Assembly (NCBI GenBank): GCA_032622095.1 | Contig: CP136068.1 | Coordinates: forward strand, 122,455,989-122,519,988 | Origin: Siphonodentalium dalli | Lineage: Eukaryota > Mollusca > Scaphopoda > Gadilida > Siphonodentaliidae | DNA length: 64,000 nt | Direction of reading: 5' to 3' | Shown: positions 34,361 to 45,694 of the stretch, piece after piece | How the letters are laid out: every line of letters begins with the position of its first letter | Numbering within the stretch: position 1 is the stretch's first letter | The notes under the pieces: model-generated | Databases searched by the model: none | Seen by the model: the letters and a program-made list of their open reading frames with translations, nothing else | Told to the model about the DNA's origin: nothing | Program-made: the position numbers and the translations under genes

Positions 34361-35605
34361 TCAAATAGTTCTTTGGCACAAATAGTTAGTACTTAGCCAA
34401 TAACCTTGTTCAATTGGTAGTTTGTGATTTCTTGTCCGAAATCGAATGACATTACTGACAGTTCTATTATCACATTTAGAGAGAAAATTCTCACGTTCGA
34501 AGCGTGTTTTAATAATTCGATAAATTGCATATTTACTCGATGTGGCTATTGGAGGTAGCATGCAGTCACGCATTCGTTGTCACGCATTCTTTAACGGTAC
34601 GGTTAAATCGGTCTGTGCTCGATACTTTCTGGTTGAGCCAAACATTACTCATAACAGTCATATTAAGAGAGTCATGTATTGCTCTTATCCATAGATTATT
34701 AAAAACTTTTTTGCAATACAAAGTATACATAACTTAATATAACTTAATGGGGTCCTACGGGTGGGCATTGAGATAACTTTCGCCCAATAACAGAGGTAGC
34801 GGGTTTTGATCATAACTGTAATTGGGTACATTCCTAGTTCCCCATATATAAAACGGATGGTGTAGACTTCTTCATTATGCAGTGTAAATTTCAGGAAACA
34901 GGATTCAAATATTTCCAAACACCTCATATGTTCATGTCCCCATAATTCATCCCCGTAAGTCATTACTCGTATGATGCTTTGTTCGTATATCTCAAGAATT
35001 GATTCAACTGTGTGAATAAATTGCAGTTTTATCTGCCTGACATCTCAGATTTCGTACCGCTACGAACGTATCTTTTCTGTCCCCAGAAATTTATAACTAT
35101 CAACTGTCTCTACTGGAAGATTATCTGGTGTGAATACTGGCATAGTTTTTTCTTTCTTTCTGTGTTTCGGACCGAACACGACAACTTTAGTTTTTTGCCG
35201 TGTTTACTTTCAATTTCTATATGTTGCAGTAATATGGGAATGAATCTAATGCTCGCTGTAGGCATTCGTGCGTATCAGAAAGTAGATAAGTAACATAATA
35301 TTCAGTAATATACTGGTTTCGATTCCACGGAATTTATCTAAGCTGATGCCATAATTTGTCTGCGAGTGAATGTATTGTTCAATGTCGTTGATATAGATAG
35401 CAAAAAACAGAGGTGATAGGTTTACTCCCTGCTTTAGGCCAACATGACGGTCGAAATAGTCGGATTCGTCTTCATTAAGGCGAACAAATAGTTTAAGGTA
35501 ATCTAATAAAGCTATATCAACGTCAGTATTTTGCCTCTATTTCTGTAGCTGAGAAGTTTTGACCAAAGTCTTACTCTCCACACTCTATCAAAAGTTGGTA
35601 GTTCT
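34361..35605 (-). mobile_element. LINE ORF2 pseudogene, copy B2
   Basis: This heavily decayed reverse transcriptase reads right to left. Motifs in order are TFDRVWRVRLWSKLLSYR (motif A region), HVGLKQGVNLSPLFFAIYIN with DIE, SDTHECLQRALDSF, LKVNT then KTKVVVFGPKHRKKEKTMP, and VETVDSYKFLG. Then come YGDELWG (34,960), RIIKTRFERENFLSK and FRTRNHKLPIEQGYW (34,520-34,390). The order is standard for CR1/Jockey-type LINEs. The YADD catalytic box expected near 35,270 is not recognisable, and there are many frameshifts. It is 5'-truncated at about 35,605, immediately inside motif A. Its C-terminal motifs match fragment B1 at 28.5-28.8 kb. Confidence 0.85.
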
Positions 35606-35811
35606 TTGTCTCGGTTAATTGATCGTGTGCCTTTTTAATGAAGTCCTCGATCTCCGCCGCTTGGTGTGTGGAGCCGGTGTTGTTGTTGTTGGCGGTGGAC
35701 GACTCTGGACTGATGTACTCCGGAGTCATTGGAGTGTAAGAGATGTCTGATCAGGCGCAGTGATCTGGCCGTCTTTCAGATCGCTCCTGAGTGCGAGCAG
35801 CTACGATGCCA
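35606..35811 (-). pseudogene. coding-like minus-strand remnant next to LINE B2
   Basis: On the minus strand a frame gives TPEYISPESS, NNNNTGSTHQAAEIEDFIKK and AHDQLTETKNYQ. A second frame gives LRSDLKDGQITAPDQTSLTL. Beyond the MITE at 35,812-36,156, the minus-strand frame 36,391-36,158 (EAPSHMEADMETDVHKPKIL) may be the upstream continuation. The composition looks protein-like, but I do not recognise a family. LINE B2 appears to have inserted or truncated against it. It may be decayed host or transposon coding DNA. Confidence 0.2.
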
Positions 35812-36156
35812 TTTTCAACGACTAGGGCATTTCCGCTTCGCTGAGGAAATAACCTCTTCCATAAATAAAAACATTCTCGCAATGCTACAATTTCGGCCCT
35901 GCATGGTAATAATGTGATTGACTCGTTGGCCCATAGATGTCAATGGAGAAGAATGTATTCACTGTATGCCATGCAGCACCAGACTTGATCATGCATTAAA
36001 TAGTGATAATTAGTTCAAGATTAACAGCTAACATACGTATTTACCGGTCGTATATGCCGATGGTCAATCACGTGATTGAAATAGACCGACATATATGGTT
36101 TCTATTTATGGAAGAGGTTATTTCCTCAGCGCGGAGATGGCCGAGTCGTTGAGAAT
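35812..36156. mobile_element. MITE family M1, copy 3
   Basis: ATTTTCAACGACTAGGGCAT opens the element and GGCCGAGTCGTTGAGAAT closes it. The interior CTTCCATAAATAAAAACATT, GACTCGTTGGCCCATAGATG and TTGATCATGCATTAAATAGT match copies at 21.6 and 23.0 kb. Confidence 0.8.
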
Positions 36157-36391
36157 GCTATGATTGTAGAATTTTAGGCTTGTGGACATCAGTCTCCATA
36201 TCCGCTTCCATGTGAGAGGGGGCTTCTTGTGGTGCTACATACAGCTGCCTTCCTCTTCTTCCACTCGGCCCTACTAACTGCATCACAGTATATATGGCTA
36301 TGATGGGGTCTTTTGCCTCAATTTCTTGGTCTTGTCCCAGTTCCTGTTGCCGACGGGTCGCTGTGGGCTCCAGCATCAGGGTTACCACCAA

Positions 36392-36756
36392 TGGATGGTC
36401 ATGAAAAGGACAGTGATGGCGTAACCCGGAATTCCATAAATTCCGGAATGCCTAACCTGTGTAAAGGTGCCAAAAATGTCAAAAGAACATCTATAATATA
36501 ACATGCCCATAAACGACGAAGGGCGTGCATAACGCACGTTTGTTATGCTTTTCCTGGATGATCTTGGGAGTTCTTCTGACGTATACATGTGTTTATATTG
36601 ACGTAAGGTGTAGTTATTGACCATGTGTTATTCACATGATACAAGAATAACATTAACACTTGACATTTTGACAAGTTTGTCGGATGGGCATTCGTGGTAA
36701 TTACTTCAATTTGTAGCGATTTAGCTTAAAACGTAATACATATTTCAATGTGTGAA
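36392..36756. other. unassigned DNA
   Basis: No gene or repeat is recognised. A short palindrome GGAATTCCATAAATTCCGGAAT lies near 36,430. Confidence 0.3.
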
Positions 36757-37216
36757 TTTAAAGGCCCACATAAATTTCGAATAACCAGATCACATTATAT
36801 ACAACATATTCCATAGTATATACCATTTGAACGAGAACGCTCCAAAACATTGTATTGTCAACTTATATATCCGGTCGAATAGACTGTGGACATGTTGTTT
36901 GTCAAGGTACCAGTTCTGTGATTAATTTCGATCTGGTCTGTACTGCCAGTTTATTATTCTCAAAGGACCTGCATGGGAGGGGAATAACTCTATCTCTTAG
37001 TTATGAATTATGATGCATTCTGGCATAAATAACGGGGTAAGTCTTATGGTGAATCTGAGAATCTCTATCACTTGGTGGACACACATAGGCCACAGATGGT
37101 CCGTATTCTGGTGGAATATATATATATTTTTGATTCCTATTCCAAATGGTATATAATATGGAATATGTTGTACATAATGTGATCTGGGCATTCGAAAAAT
37201 TAAGTTGGCCTTTAAA
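36757..37216 (-). mobile_element. MITE family M3, full-length copy (reverse)
   Basis: TTTAAAGGCCCACATAAATT at the left and AATTAAGTTGGCCTTTAAAT at the right are inverted ends. They enclose CAGATCACATTATATACAAC with ATACCATTTG and their inverses. Read in reverse it aligns with 49,053-49,458. It is non-coding. Confidence 0.8.
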
Positions 37217-37616
37217 TCTCTAAAGTAATTAATTACTGAAGTTCAGTATACTGAACTGAGTGAAAACATTTGGAATAGTAATTCCATCTGTGTTGTTGAT
37301 GCATAGCATAGCCGGGCTGGTTAGTATCCGTCACGTGGTACTGTCTGTTCAATACCAGAGACGATGTGTCGACGTGTCGTATGTTCATCAAAGACTGAGT
37401 TGTTTAATTATTTAGTTATTGTTCCACCAATGATACATGGTATATATGTCATTATTGATATCAAATACATTGATCAATACTATAAACATTTTTACAAACG
37501 ATTTGAACTGACTGAACTGGCAAAGCGACATCTGGCTTATATTGTTCACTGGATCACTGGATTATCATCTGTGCAACAATGAAACAGGATGGGCACATCA
37601 TGACGGACGCATCAGT

Positions 37617-37830
37617 ACAGTAATACCCAAAGTAATCGACCCCTAAACCACAGCATAATATTGGGTAACTTTCAGGATTTAGTCGGAAATATGGCTTGTT
37701 GACATTCATCGGAAAGCTCTCGGTGAGAGCTTTCCGATGAATGGCAACAAGCCATATTTCCGACTAAATCCTGAAAAGTTACCCATAATTCTGCTGTGGT
37801 TAAAGGGTCGATTACATAGGGCATTACTGT
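37617..37830. mobile_element. long-hairpin MITE family M2, copy 1
   Basis: Almost the whole 214 bp is one palindrome. ACAGTAAT opens and ATTACTGT closes. The arms pair through AATCGACCCCTAAACCACAG, GGATTTAGTCGGAAATATGG and CTTGTTGACATTCATCGG to a centre GAAAGCTCTCGGTGAGAGCTTTC. A near-identical copy is at 48,651-48,871 and a one-end fragment at 55,478-55,512. Confidence 0.85.
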
Positions 37831-37894
37831 CGCTCTTTATGCTATGTTCAGTATCCTCCAGCTCCACTACCATCCATCATATTTTATTCTTTTA

Positions 37895-38175
37895 AAGTGA
37901 TGTGAAACACTCCGGTAGGGTGATACAATAGAAATGGAGAATACTCTTGATCAAAGTAGTTATTTTACTTATATTATATCCAAATTGACAACACACACCG
38001 TAATTCATATATATTAATTGAAAGCCTGTGGAATGTATACAGTATATTCGTTTGAGATTTTCGGCGATGTTAGTAGAATGCTACATTCCTCCAGTTGGCA
38101 TAGCACCTGAAAACTATAACTTATCAGTTTCACGCACGCGAACAAGTCCACCATATGTCTTTAAATATACATAAT
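37895..38175 (+). repeat. repeat R3, partial plus copy
   Basis: AAGTGATGTGAAACACTCCG and CCAAATTGACAACACACACC are shared with 60,762-60,880. TTTTCGGCGATGTTAGTAGA and CATTCCTCCAGTTGGCATAG are shared with 22.6-22.8 kb (reverse) and 61.57-61.62 kb. The middle of the repeat is deleted relative to those copies. Confidence 0.7.
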
Positions 38176-39704
38176 CAGTATAGCCACGTTATACATTGTC
38201 AGTAAATCATAGAATTTACGTGTAGCCAGATCTTTCAAATAATACTGTGGGATGTAATTCTCTCTGAGTTCTTTAAAGGTACACAATTCGATTCGATGGT
38301 TCCCGTATCATCAGGTTCCAACAAAAAAACAAAAACAAACAAACAAACAAACAAAATTCAACAACATCATTTCTTTAAAAGACGTTTTAGTTATCAGAAT
38401 CGATTAATTACCAAAAAATAAATCTAACCACTGTCAACTCTAGTATATAAAAAAAACGTGTTGTATATCAACATTATGTTCATCGCAATTTGCTATCGAG
38501 AGTATGTCGGTTGGCTCGTCGAATATTTGCTAGGCCGCCAAAAATAAAAGAATTAAAAAATCGTTATCTGATAACTCTGAGCGTTGATGGGTGGGTTCCT
38601 CGACTCGATTCGAATTTTGTTTATCTCCCGAAGCCAAAGAAATAATAATTTAGGAGCGTTAATTCGCGTTAATTACGACGCATTCTGAAACAAATTAGAA
38701 ACCCGTGCAGTATAAAACAACATGTTTCGTTCCGTTACCTTTGGTTTTGTGAGGTTTTTATCAAATGTTCTGCCATCTAAAATAGTATGTACTGAAACTT
38801 GGATAAGGTTCGATAAAATTTACATCCGCATGCTGGAATTTCACACGTTAATACGATATTATTCTTCCCAGACGGTTTGAACTCAACAATTAGTGTCAAT
38901 GATAAACATCACATGTCACACTTTCCGATTCCCCTGTCTGGCAGGTAGAATCAATAATTTAAAAATTAATTCACAATACTAAATTAATTAGATATAAACA
39001 AATTACTTATGAATCACCGACGTGCGCAAAGGAACGGACAGTATATATTTTATTCAATCCTTTATGCTCATCTTCATGTTACAAAATGTTCATCAAATAT
39101 GCATGTTATGTGTATGTTCGCCGAATGGCTATACTTCCGATATTGGAATTTATACCAATATAATGTTAATTGAATCGAACTTGTCTTATTTTGGATATGT
39201 ATTAATGCAAATTGATGTATATATACGAACGGAACGAGGCGCATGATATCGGGGGTGCGAAATTCAGGGATCCATTCTATATTCAACAGATTACCAGCGC
39301 CTAAATAGCGTTCTTTCCCCACGAATTCGCCGCTCCCCTAAGTATTCCGTGTTGCGACTTGCCAATCGATGCAGAGGAGCATTCGGCCGATAGAGAAAGT
39401 TGAAGCGGTAACCTCGACCAGTCACCACATAGGATCACGAAGAGGCGTCTTCTACCTGGGCTTACTAACGGATAAAACAAACCTCTGAATATCAATACAC
39501 CCGCAGATCCGCTTTATTTTATCTTTTATATTCTGCCTTGTGCTAAATTATCGGATTTTAGACGAAGAATAATGGACATTATTTCTTTCCAGAAGTTGAG
39601 CTTAGACTGAGGTTAAAGGAAGTGCGTGCATACTGTGATGGCTTTTCATCGGACGGATCCTGAACTGGTGAGTACAAAATCTCAGGCTACAAATGGAAGT
39701 TCGA
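38176..39704. other. unassigned DNA with an FB2 fragment
   Basis: A (CAAA)n run lies at 38,328-38,352. 38,560-38,680 matches one FB2 arm (GATGGGTGGGTTCCTCGACT; AATAATTTAGGAGCGT). The remainder has no recognisable gene. A GC-richer patch at 39,300-39,480 is open on the minus strand for 65 codons without a known domain. Confidence 0.4.
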
Positions 39705-40615
39705 TGGAACTCACGGTAAGGAATCACGTGGTTTCGAGGCTGTTGAGTACCGCGCATTAACCCTTTACCCAACAAACCGGCTAAAACCGGCCAAATAAAG
39801 CTTCAACAGCCTAAAATATCTTCGGTCTGTCTCAATAGAACCATACAAATATGGATATCATTGGAACCGGCTCCTTGACCACATTGTGATAGTTACAGTT
39901 ATGCCCTGTGCCAATGCATTCTCTTATATATGCGAGTCGACCATAGGTCGCCTCGCATATATAAGAGAATGCATTGGCCTAAAAAAAATCTTTTTTTTAA
40001 CACTTTTTACCATTTTTTCTTACATTCTTTAACAATTTTATAATTTTTAATGTGTTAAGCCAATGCATTCTCTTATATATGCGAGGCGACCTATGGTCGA
40101 CTCGCATATATAAGAGAATGCATTGGCACAGGGCCCTTCTGTTGGGTAAAGGGTTAAAAATGTACAAACGCACCAAAACATAATATATGAGGAACTGACA
40201 TAAAACATAACATTTTGACTGTTACGAGCATGCATGTGCTTGTTTATTTTAAAAACAAGTTGATACTTTATTTGTTAGAAAACACTCTGGTTTTCTATAA
40301 CATTCTGACCAAAGTTGCCAGGCGAGATTCGTAGAGTACACAAGTCCATTACATCTAGGAGAATCCTTCGACTGACAACTTTGGTCAGAATGTAAGAACA
40401 AACAACTGTGAATTTAGACACAAATGAAGTATCAGCTTGTTTGTAAAATAGTATAGCATATGCTCGTAGCTGCCAAAATACTATGTAATATATCATTATC
40501 CTAGTTTATTACCCTTTTCCTCGTTGTTGGTCGTGTTTGCGAACGCCTCCGCCATTTTGAATGCGTGGTACACATCAACTCGAAACCACGTGATTCCCCC
40601 ACGTGGAACTGGTAT
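39705..40615. mobile_element. foldback element with nested MITE
   Basis: GGAATCACGTGGTTTCGAGG at the left is answered by CTCGAAACCACGTGATTCCC at the right. Inside, ACAAACGCACCAAAACATAA and GTTACGAGCATGCATGTGC pair with inverse versions near 40,440-40,540. The centre is near 40,350 (ACCAAAGTTGCCAG against CTGACAACTTTGGT). The left arm is split by the twin-hairpin MITE at 39,757-40,157. A related arm is at 9,480-9,835. Confidence 0.75.
39757..40157. mobile_element. twin-hairpin TTAA MITE, copy B
   Basis: This copy is complete, with intact TTAA at both ends, CCCTTTACCCAACA termini and both 67-bp hairpins. It differs from copy A at only a few positions. It sits in the left arm of the foldback at 39,705-40,615, so it is younger than that element. 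Confidence 0.9.
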
Positions 40616-41160
40616 TCAGGGGCGGGGTTAGAGATCCCCGTTTGGGAGACGCATCCACCTTAGAGTTGTTTTACTTGAAACATATTTCATATGTATAAGA
40701 TATACCAAAGTGACCTTAGAGTTTCCAACTGCAACACTTGAACCCACCCCTTGTATTTGTCGGAAGTTTTCAACTAGTACCTGATGCTGTTCACATGTTG
40801 GAAATGTTCAACCTAACACACGCTATGCTTGGAATTTTTTATGTAAACAGTATTTATTCCATATAATTGAACATTACACTATAATATATGACGCATGATG
40901 TTTTTGATATCGGACCCCCTCCATCAAACTATTATTCATGCCGCATGAATAATAGTTTGATAGAGGGGATCCGATATCAAGCATAAAGGTTGCTTTCGGT
41001 CATTGGAAATATTCCTACTTATTACCATTTAAGTGAAACAATAAAATGTGAAATTATTCGACTTTTCGTCTAACCAAAAAAGATATTCTACACTAAATAC
41101 TGTTTGGAAAATCAAAATGTAAGAGTAAGTGCGATGTGCTGTTTCAGTGTATGACAGATC
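40616..41160. other. unassigned DNA containing a 77-bp palindrome
   Basis: 40,904-40,980 is a strong palindrome: TTGATATCGGACCCCCTCC and CATCAAACTATTATTCATG pair with CATGAATAATAGTTTGAT and GGGGATCCGATATCAA. The rest, including TTCCAACT-type words near 40,720, has no gene. Confidence 0.6.
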
Positions 41161-41164
41161 AAGA

Positions 41165-41230
41165 ATTTCGGAGGAAGTGGCGAGATTGACGCGGGTTCGA
41201 ACCCCGGAATGGGTGAAATCGGGACCGATT
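41165..41230 (+). repeat. possible tRNA-derived SINE remnant (B-box motif)
   Basis: GGTTCGAACCC at 41,194-41,204 is a perfect match to the RNA polymerase III B-box, within GACGCGGGTTCGAACCCCGG. A TGGCGAGATTG stretch 18 bases upstream resembles an A-box but is too close for a normal tRNA. No full cloverleaf can be drawn. It is most likely a truncated SINE or tRNA pseudogene, or a chance match. Confidence 0.3.
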
Positions 41231-41652
41231 TTTAAGCTTGATCTGGTTTGACGGACATCTCAATGTGCCATTCTGATCGACACATGGCCATTTCCATGAA
41301 ATTGTTTCACCCTCACTGATTTAAGCAAATATGAAGCAATAAAAACTCATACTGAGTCCGTGCCTCCATAAATCTGATATATAATGAAACTTCCCAAAAC
41401 ATAATAATACGTGGGTGTTGGACATATATAGTCAATTCACATGAATGAAAATTGAAATTATAACAAATATTTATGTATGTCGTGTATTGACCGACCTGTA
41501 ATTACCATATTACGCTTATAGGCCTACATATTTCGATGTTCAAATCGGCGATGACAGTTTTTATTCATGGAACATACTAAATAATTTCATATGCCATTGT
41601 GGATATTTATGTAAACAGAAATTTGGATATTAAGCACATACCAGGACTTAAG

Positions 41653-41794
41653 TATTGGTTACCACATGATGTAGGAGTTATTCATGGACGTGAGTGACCT
41701 GCCGAGAGCGGAGGGTACAATCGAGCCCCCCTCCCCATACTGTTGGCAGGTCATTCCATTCCATGAATGACTCCGACTGAAGGTGGTAACCAAT
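41653..41794. repeat. palindrome, about 142 bp
   Basis: ATTGGTTACCAC pairs with GTGGTAACCAAT. Inside, GAGTTATTCATGG and GTGACCTGCC pair with GGCAGGTCATTCC and CCATGAATGACTC around a GC-rich loop. It is probably a small foldback element. Confidence 0.7.
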
Positions 41795-41832
41795 TTACAC
41801 ACCACTGTAATGTAAATGCGGTTGACAAATAA

Positions 41833-42276
41833 CTTTATATCAACAACTTTGACACCAAAATTGTGCACTATTGTGTGCATTCCAACCCCGGCGACAATGG
41901 ACCCTCCCATCATGGTCGCCTCATTGTGTACATATCCGAAAACAATACAGCAACGAAATTCTCGCACACCCTTAACTTGGACCAATATATTGGTCAAGCC
42001 GACAGTTATCTTTATTACTTGTTGTCCTTGGTTATATTATTAGGTATCGTGTGTGTATCACAATATGCTTGCATGCGAAGGCCAACATCCGGCGAATTAA
42101 ATCGGTATTCGACAGTGGACTGGGTCAACATCGGGTTAACTCGACGGTCAGTGCATGATGTTTGGCTTCAATTTGAGCGATTTAGTAAACATGGTTGCAC
42201 ATGGGCGGATCAGGTTGGTATGAACTTAGGAACCCGACCCGTCAATTTACCGACCTGTTTACATTGCTCGAGTTGA
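41833..42276 (+). CDS. open frame with possible transmembrane segment, unassigned
   Basis: The plus-strand frame is open for 147 codons from the stop at 41,830 to the TGA at 42,276. It has no methionine in its first half, so if real it would be part of a spliced exon. Features in order are a polar N-terminal part with an N-x-T site (SENNTATKF), then YLYYLLSLVILLGIVCVSQY, a hydrophobic stretch long enough to span a membrane. It is followed at once by CMRR, then a soluble tail of about 55 residues. That layout would suit the last exon of a type I membrane protein. An AG at about 41,950 could be an acceptor. I recognise no family, the window offers no other exon, and random occurrence in repeat-rich DNA is quite possible. 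Confidence 0.2.
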   Translation, partial: LYINNFDTKIVHYCVHSNPGDNGPSHHGRLIVYISENNTATKFSHTLNLDQYIGQADSYLYYLLSLVILLGIVCVSQYACMRRPTSGELNRYSTVDWVNIGLTRRSVHDVWLQFERFSKHGCTWADQVGMNLGTRPVNLPTCLHCSS

Positions 42277-43084
42277 TGCTAAACATTGCTGGCCGCCCAG
42301 TTAATCCATGTTTCGTGAACTCGGTCAAACAACAGAAGAGGCATGTTATGGCCGTTTCTTCATCTCCAGTTTAAATTTGGTCAATGTGAACATCTAGGTT
42401 TAAACCGCCGTTTTGGCAGCTAAAAACATAATTTAAATCGGAGATCACAGGTCCGAGTGACAGATTCTTCATCTTCGGTTTAAATGTATTATCAATAGTG
42501 TCTTCATATCGTGGAGCTGAACAGTCGCACCTGCCTAATGCGGACCACGTTATATCTATACAGTGAAGAATTGGTAGTTAAGATAACGGGCATATTTTAA
42601 TCGGATGAGAAGCGCTCACATCAGTAAATGATATAGCTATCAGTTTTTTTCCGATAATAGTGTGTACTTTATAACCTTAAACTGGCAACTAAATCACCCC
42701 AATCGACGGTCAAGACTAAAACTTCCCCACAGGGAGCTCTAGTCGAGAAATAGTTCACTTCTAACACCCGCCAACAATAACAAACATCTGCATATATAGT
42801 GCTTATAAACCCCATGTAATACAATTCCCTGTCAGAAAAGGCAGCATGTTAATTTGCAGACCAGTTGTATCTATCATATTCAAACATATTTGAAACGTCA
42901 TCATAATAGAGTTACTGTTCTTCTGCGCCGAACGATATCGCTTTGATAATTCGCGATTCAAACTATCCTAAAATGCATTCGTGCCCAAAATACAGATAAC
43001 TGCGTCGTCAGAATATATTACGTATATATACTATGTTATATTTACAGCGAAAACAGATATTTTATTATATGTTTGCGTATATCG
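42277..43084. other. unassigned DNA
   Basis: No gene or clear repeat is visible. A TTCTTCATCT(C/T)C.GTTTAAAT motif appears twice (42,357 and 42,466). Confidence 0.35.
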
Positions 43085-43265
43085 AAGTTTAAAGATACGG
43101 GCGACCGTCGCTGTGGGTATAGCTATTAAAATAGTCACATCCGCTAAAAGCGCCATAAACAGAAAACTATTATATAATAGACAGATGTTGTTCTTATACC
43201 AATCATAACTATTGCGTATATTGCATGTTATTATAACGTTTGTACGCTTTGTTATGTAAACAAAC
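43085..43265 (-). mobile_element. FB1 half-element
   Basis: It carries AAAGATACGGGCGACCGTCG, AGCTATTAAAATAGTCACAT and TTCTTATACCAATCATAACT through TGTACGCTTTGTTATGTAAA. These match one arm and the centre of FB1 (1,469-1,816). The other arm is absent. A further FB1 terminus (CGAAGGCCGCCCGTCCCTTT) lies at 43,917. Confidence 0.65.
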
Positions 43266-44760
43266 ATAAAAAAACGTTACAGAACCATTTGTTTATAGAG
43301 AAACACTTGGAACTACCGGATCGTCAAATGAAAATGTTCCGTTGCGTTGTGGGAGGCTAAGATAACAATTTTGGCGCCATCAACAATCGCATTACAATCA
43401 CACCAAATTTTATTTTAATCGACCCATTCTACCCGCTGCCAGTTCAAAATACATCTAATCCACGTTACTTCATGATTGGGAAATGATCAGACAGAAAACG
43501 TGTGCATAATATAATTGTTCTTGCAAAGAGATGAATATTTTTTAATCCAGTTAGTATTTTCTCCTAACCTATATATGGTAATACATACCAAATAAGGAAT
43601 TTACTTTATGATAGTATTGTGAGTTGTAAGTTGTAGACGCACCAAATATGGATTGTTATATCTAATTGATATTGTTTACAACCGACGTACAATGCGCGCG
43701 AATCTAAATTAGAAGTAACGCAACATCGTGACTCTGCAAATGAACTATTCACTGCGCTTTTGCGAGAAACTAAACAACACTCGACCTGAATTTTCTCTGA
43801 CACAAAGCGTGAATAATATCGCATTCATATCATAATCTTGCTATTATATTAGTATCTTCTTAATTGAGGCAATGGTCATAATTTGATAAATGTTATTTCT
43901 AAATTATAACCTACAACGAAGGCCGCCCGTCCCTTTAAATTTCTAACAGATCTGTACTGGACTTATGTATATAACTGGAAAATTGTTACCGCGACAAAAT
44001 CCACGTGCAAATTCCACTCACAGAAGCATTGTCAATGGGCGTAGTTTTGTTGGCTGCCATGGTCTATTTTTCCATCGGAAAAAACTTCTCATTTATCGGA
44101 TTTTTTCATCTGTATCAATGTAATTTCTCCTTGTATATTATATAACTGTGTTTTAAGTCGGTTAATGGACTCGCGACTAGACATTAGTAAACTAATATTC
44201 TAGTTTACGAATATCCAGTAGCTCGTCCATTAGCCCTGACAGAGTCGCTCATCGTGGCTAGTTTCCGAACATATCTTGGTTCAATGGGTGGAGCTGTAAA
44301 TAATGTCGCCTGAGGGTCACTCAAATATGGACGTGTTTCTACAGTTAAATTATTTTAAAAAATGGAGTGATCACAGTCAACGATACAATGATGGAACAAG
44401 TTCACACATATATCGACTAACGAAAGAAATTGTTCATCTATATATATATTTTTTTTAATATATTTTTTATATCTAATTGATATTGTTAGCAGTTGTGAGA
44501 GTCGCTGTGACCAGGGTCATGGCGACAGGGATTTCCATGCCCTCAACTTTGGTAAGAAGTTTCAACATTTGGAAATTTCACGCCTCACACAGCATACATC
44601 AGAACAATTATAGTAGCTATAGCTGATTGTTTTCTGATAGTTCGCTATACCCACCTGTATGTCATGCTAATTTTATTAGTTTTAAGCCAAAAGTTGAATA
44701 TTTTTCAACTTTCGGTCAATTGTTTAGACTGAAATGTCTATCAGTTGAAAAATGACAACC
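43266..44760. other. unassigned AT-rich DNA
   Basis: No gene is supported. A TATCTAATTGATATTGTT motif appears at 43,659 and again at 44,469. A T-rich low-complexity stretch lies at 44,440-44,470. Confidence 0.35.
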
Positions 44761-45280
44761 ATAAAGGTGTTAGCTTGAACAATTGGAAATTCCACCCTCA
44801 CTGGCACAGGGGTGTGGTTAGATATTCTCCGTATGGTGGTACTCACTATTCCTAACTGCACCCCCATTGAACGAGACCCACCAGGTCAGGGAAATACCAT
44901 TCGCACCCCTACCCATCATTGTATTGAAATTTCCCAACTGACATCCCCAGATTTCCATCTGTTGGAAAATTCCAACTTGACACCATATGGTTGGATACGT
45001 TCCAAATGACGATCATTTCGTCCAATTGACATAAAATAGTATTCGAAATGAATTCTGTCATACCGATTCCAATCTCTTTATGATCTGAAATTTCAAACTG
45101 ATGTTGTCTCAGCCATAAAATTTCCAACTGTTCAAAATTAGGGGTGAGACACCGCTAAACCCCATATTGCCACGTCCATGTGGGTGCAAATGAAATTTCT
45201 CTGCCTCGGAAATTCGGTCATGTTCAGGAGGTGCAGTTGAAATTTTAAGGCGGTGACCTCCACCCCAACTGTGGCCCTCT
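44761..45280. repeat. degenerate interspersed AAATTTCCAACTG repeat
   Basis: Words such as TTGGAAATTCCACC, GAAATTTCCCAACTGACA, TTGGAAAATTCCAACTTGAC and AAATTTCCAACTG recur on both strands at irregular spacing. Similar words occur at 11,620-11,690 and 40,700-40,820. It is a decayed family without coding potential. Confidence 0.45.
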
Positions 45281-45349
45281 AGTCAAGTCCCTGAATGTGA
45301 GTACGCCATTATACTAAATTTTATCATTCCCATATTTTGAAGAAAATCC

Positions 45350-45600
45350 ATCACACATCAGGGGGGGGGGGGTCGGAAAACAATTTCATGCACGTATGGT
45401 GATTTTTTCCTTTCGACCCTTGTTGGGACCCACCCACCCCCGCGTCCAAAATTGTTTCCGTTTCGGCATTTATTTCCGACCATTTTTGGACACCCACCCT
45501 GTGAGTTGCGGAAAAAAATGTTTGTTGGTCCCATCGACCACCCACCCACCCCGGCATAAGTGCCCCGAAAATCCCCCTGCAAACATGGGAAATGATTCAC
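45350..45600 (+). repeat. G/C-run repeat family, copy 1
   Basis: A G12 run is followed by TGTTGGGACCCACCCACCCC and further CCACCC tracts. The same TGTTGGGACCCAC and CACCCACCCC words follow the C run at 62,957. The overlapping short frames here are compositional artefacts. Confidence 0.5.
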
Positions 45601-45694
45601 GATATAGATGCTGCTGATAGCTGTTTGTTTTGTATTGAACTTAGTATCTGCAATTTGGTGCAATGGCACTTGTGCCCTTTGAAAGCAGTGATTT

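Noticed and set aside
39301-39495. 65-codon minus-strand frame near 39.4 kb
   Set aside because: It lies in a GC-rich patch without a recognisable domain, and the overlapping frame is equally open.
41165-41230. A functional tRNA gene
   Set aside because: Only the T-arm region is credible. No acceptor stem, D-arm or anticodon arm can be paired.
45358-45669. Overlapping frames rich in glycine or proline around the G12 run
   Set aside because: They are driven by homopolymer and CCACCC tracts. The same happens at the C15 run at 62,957.
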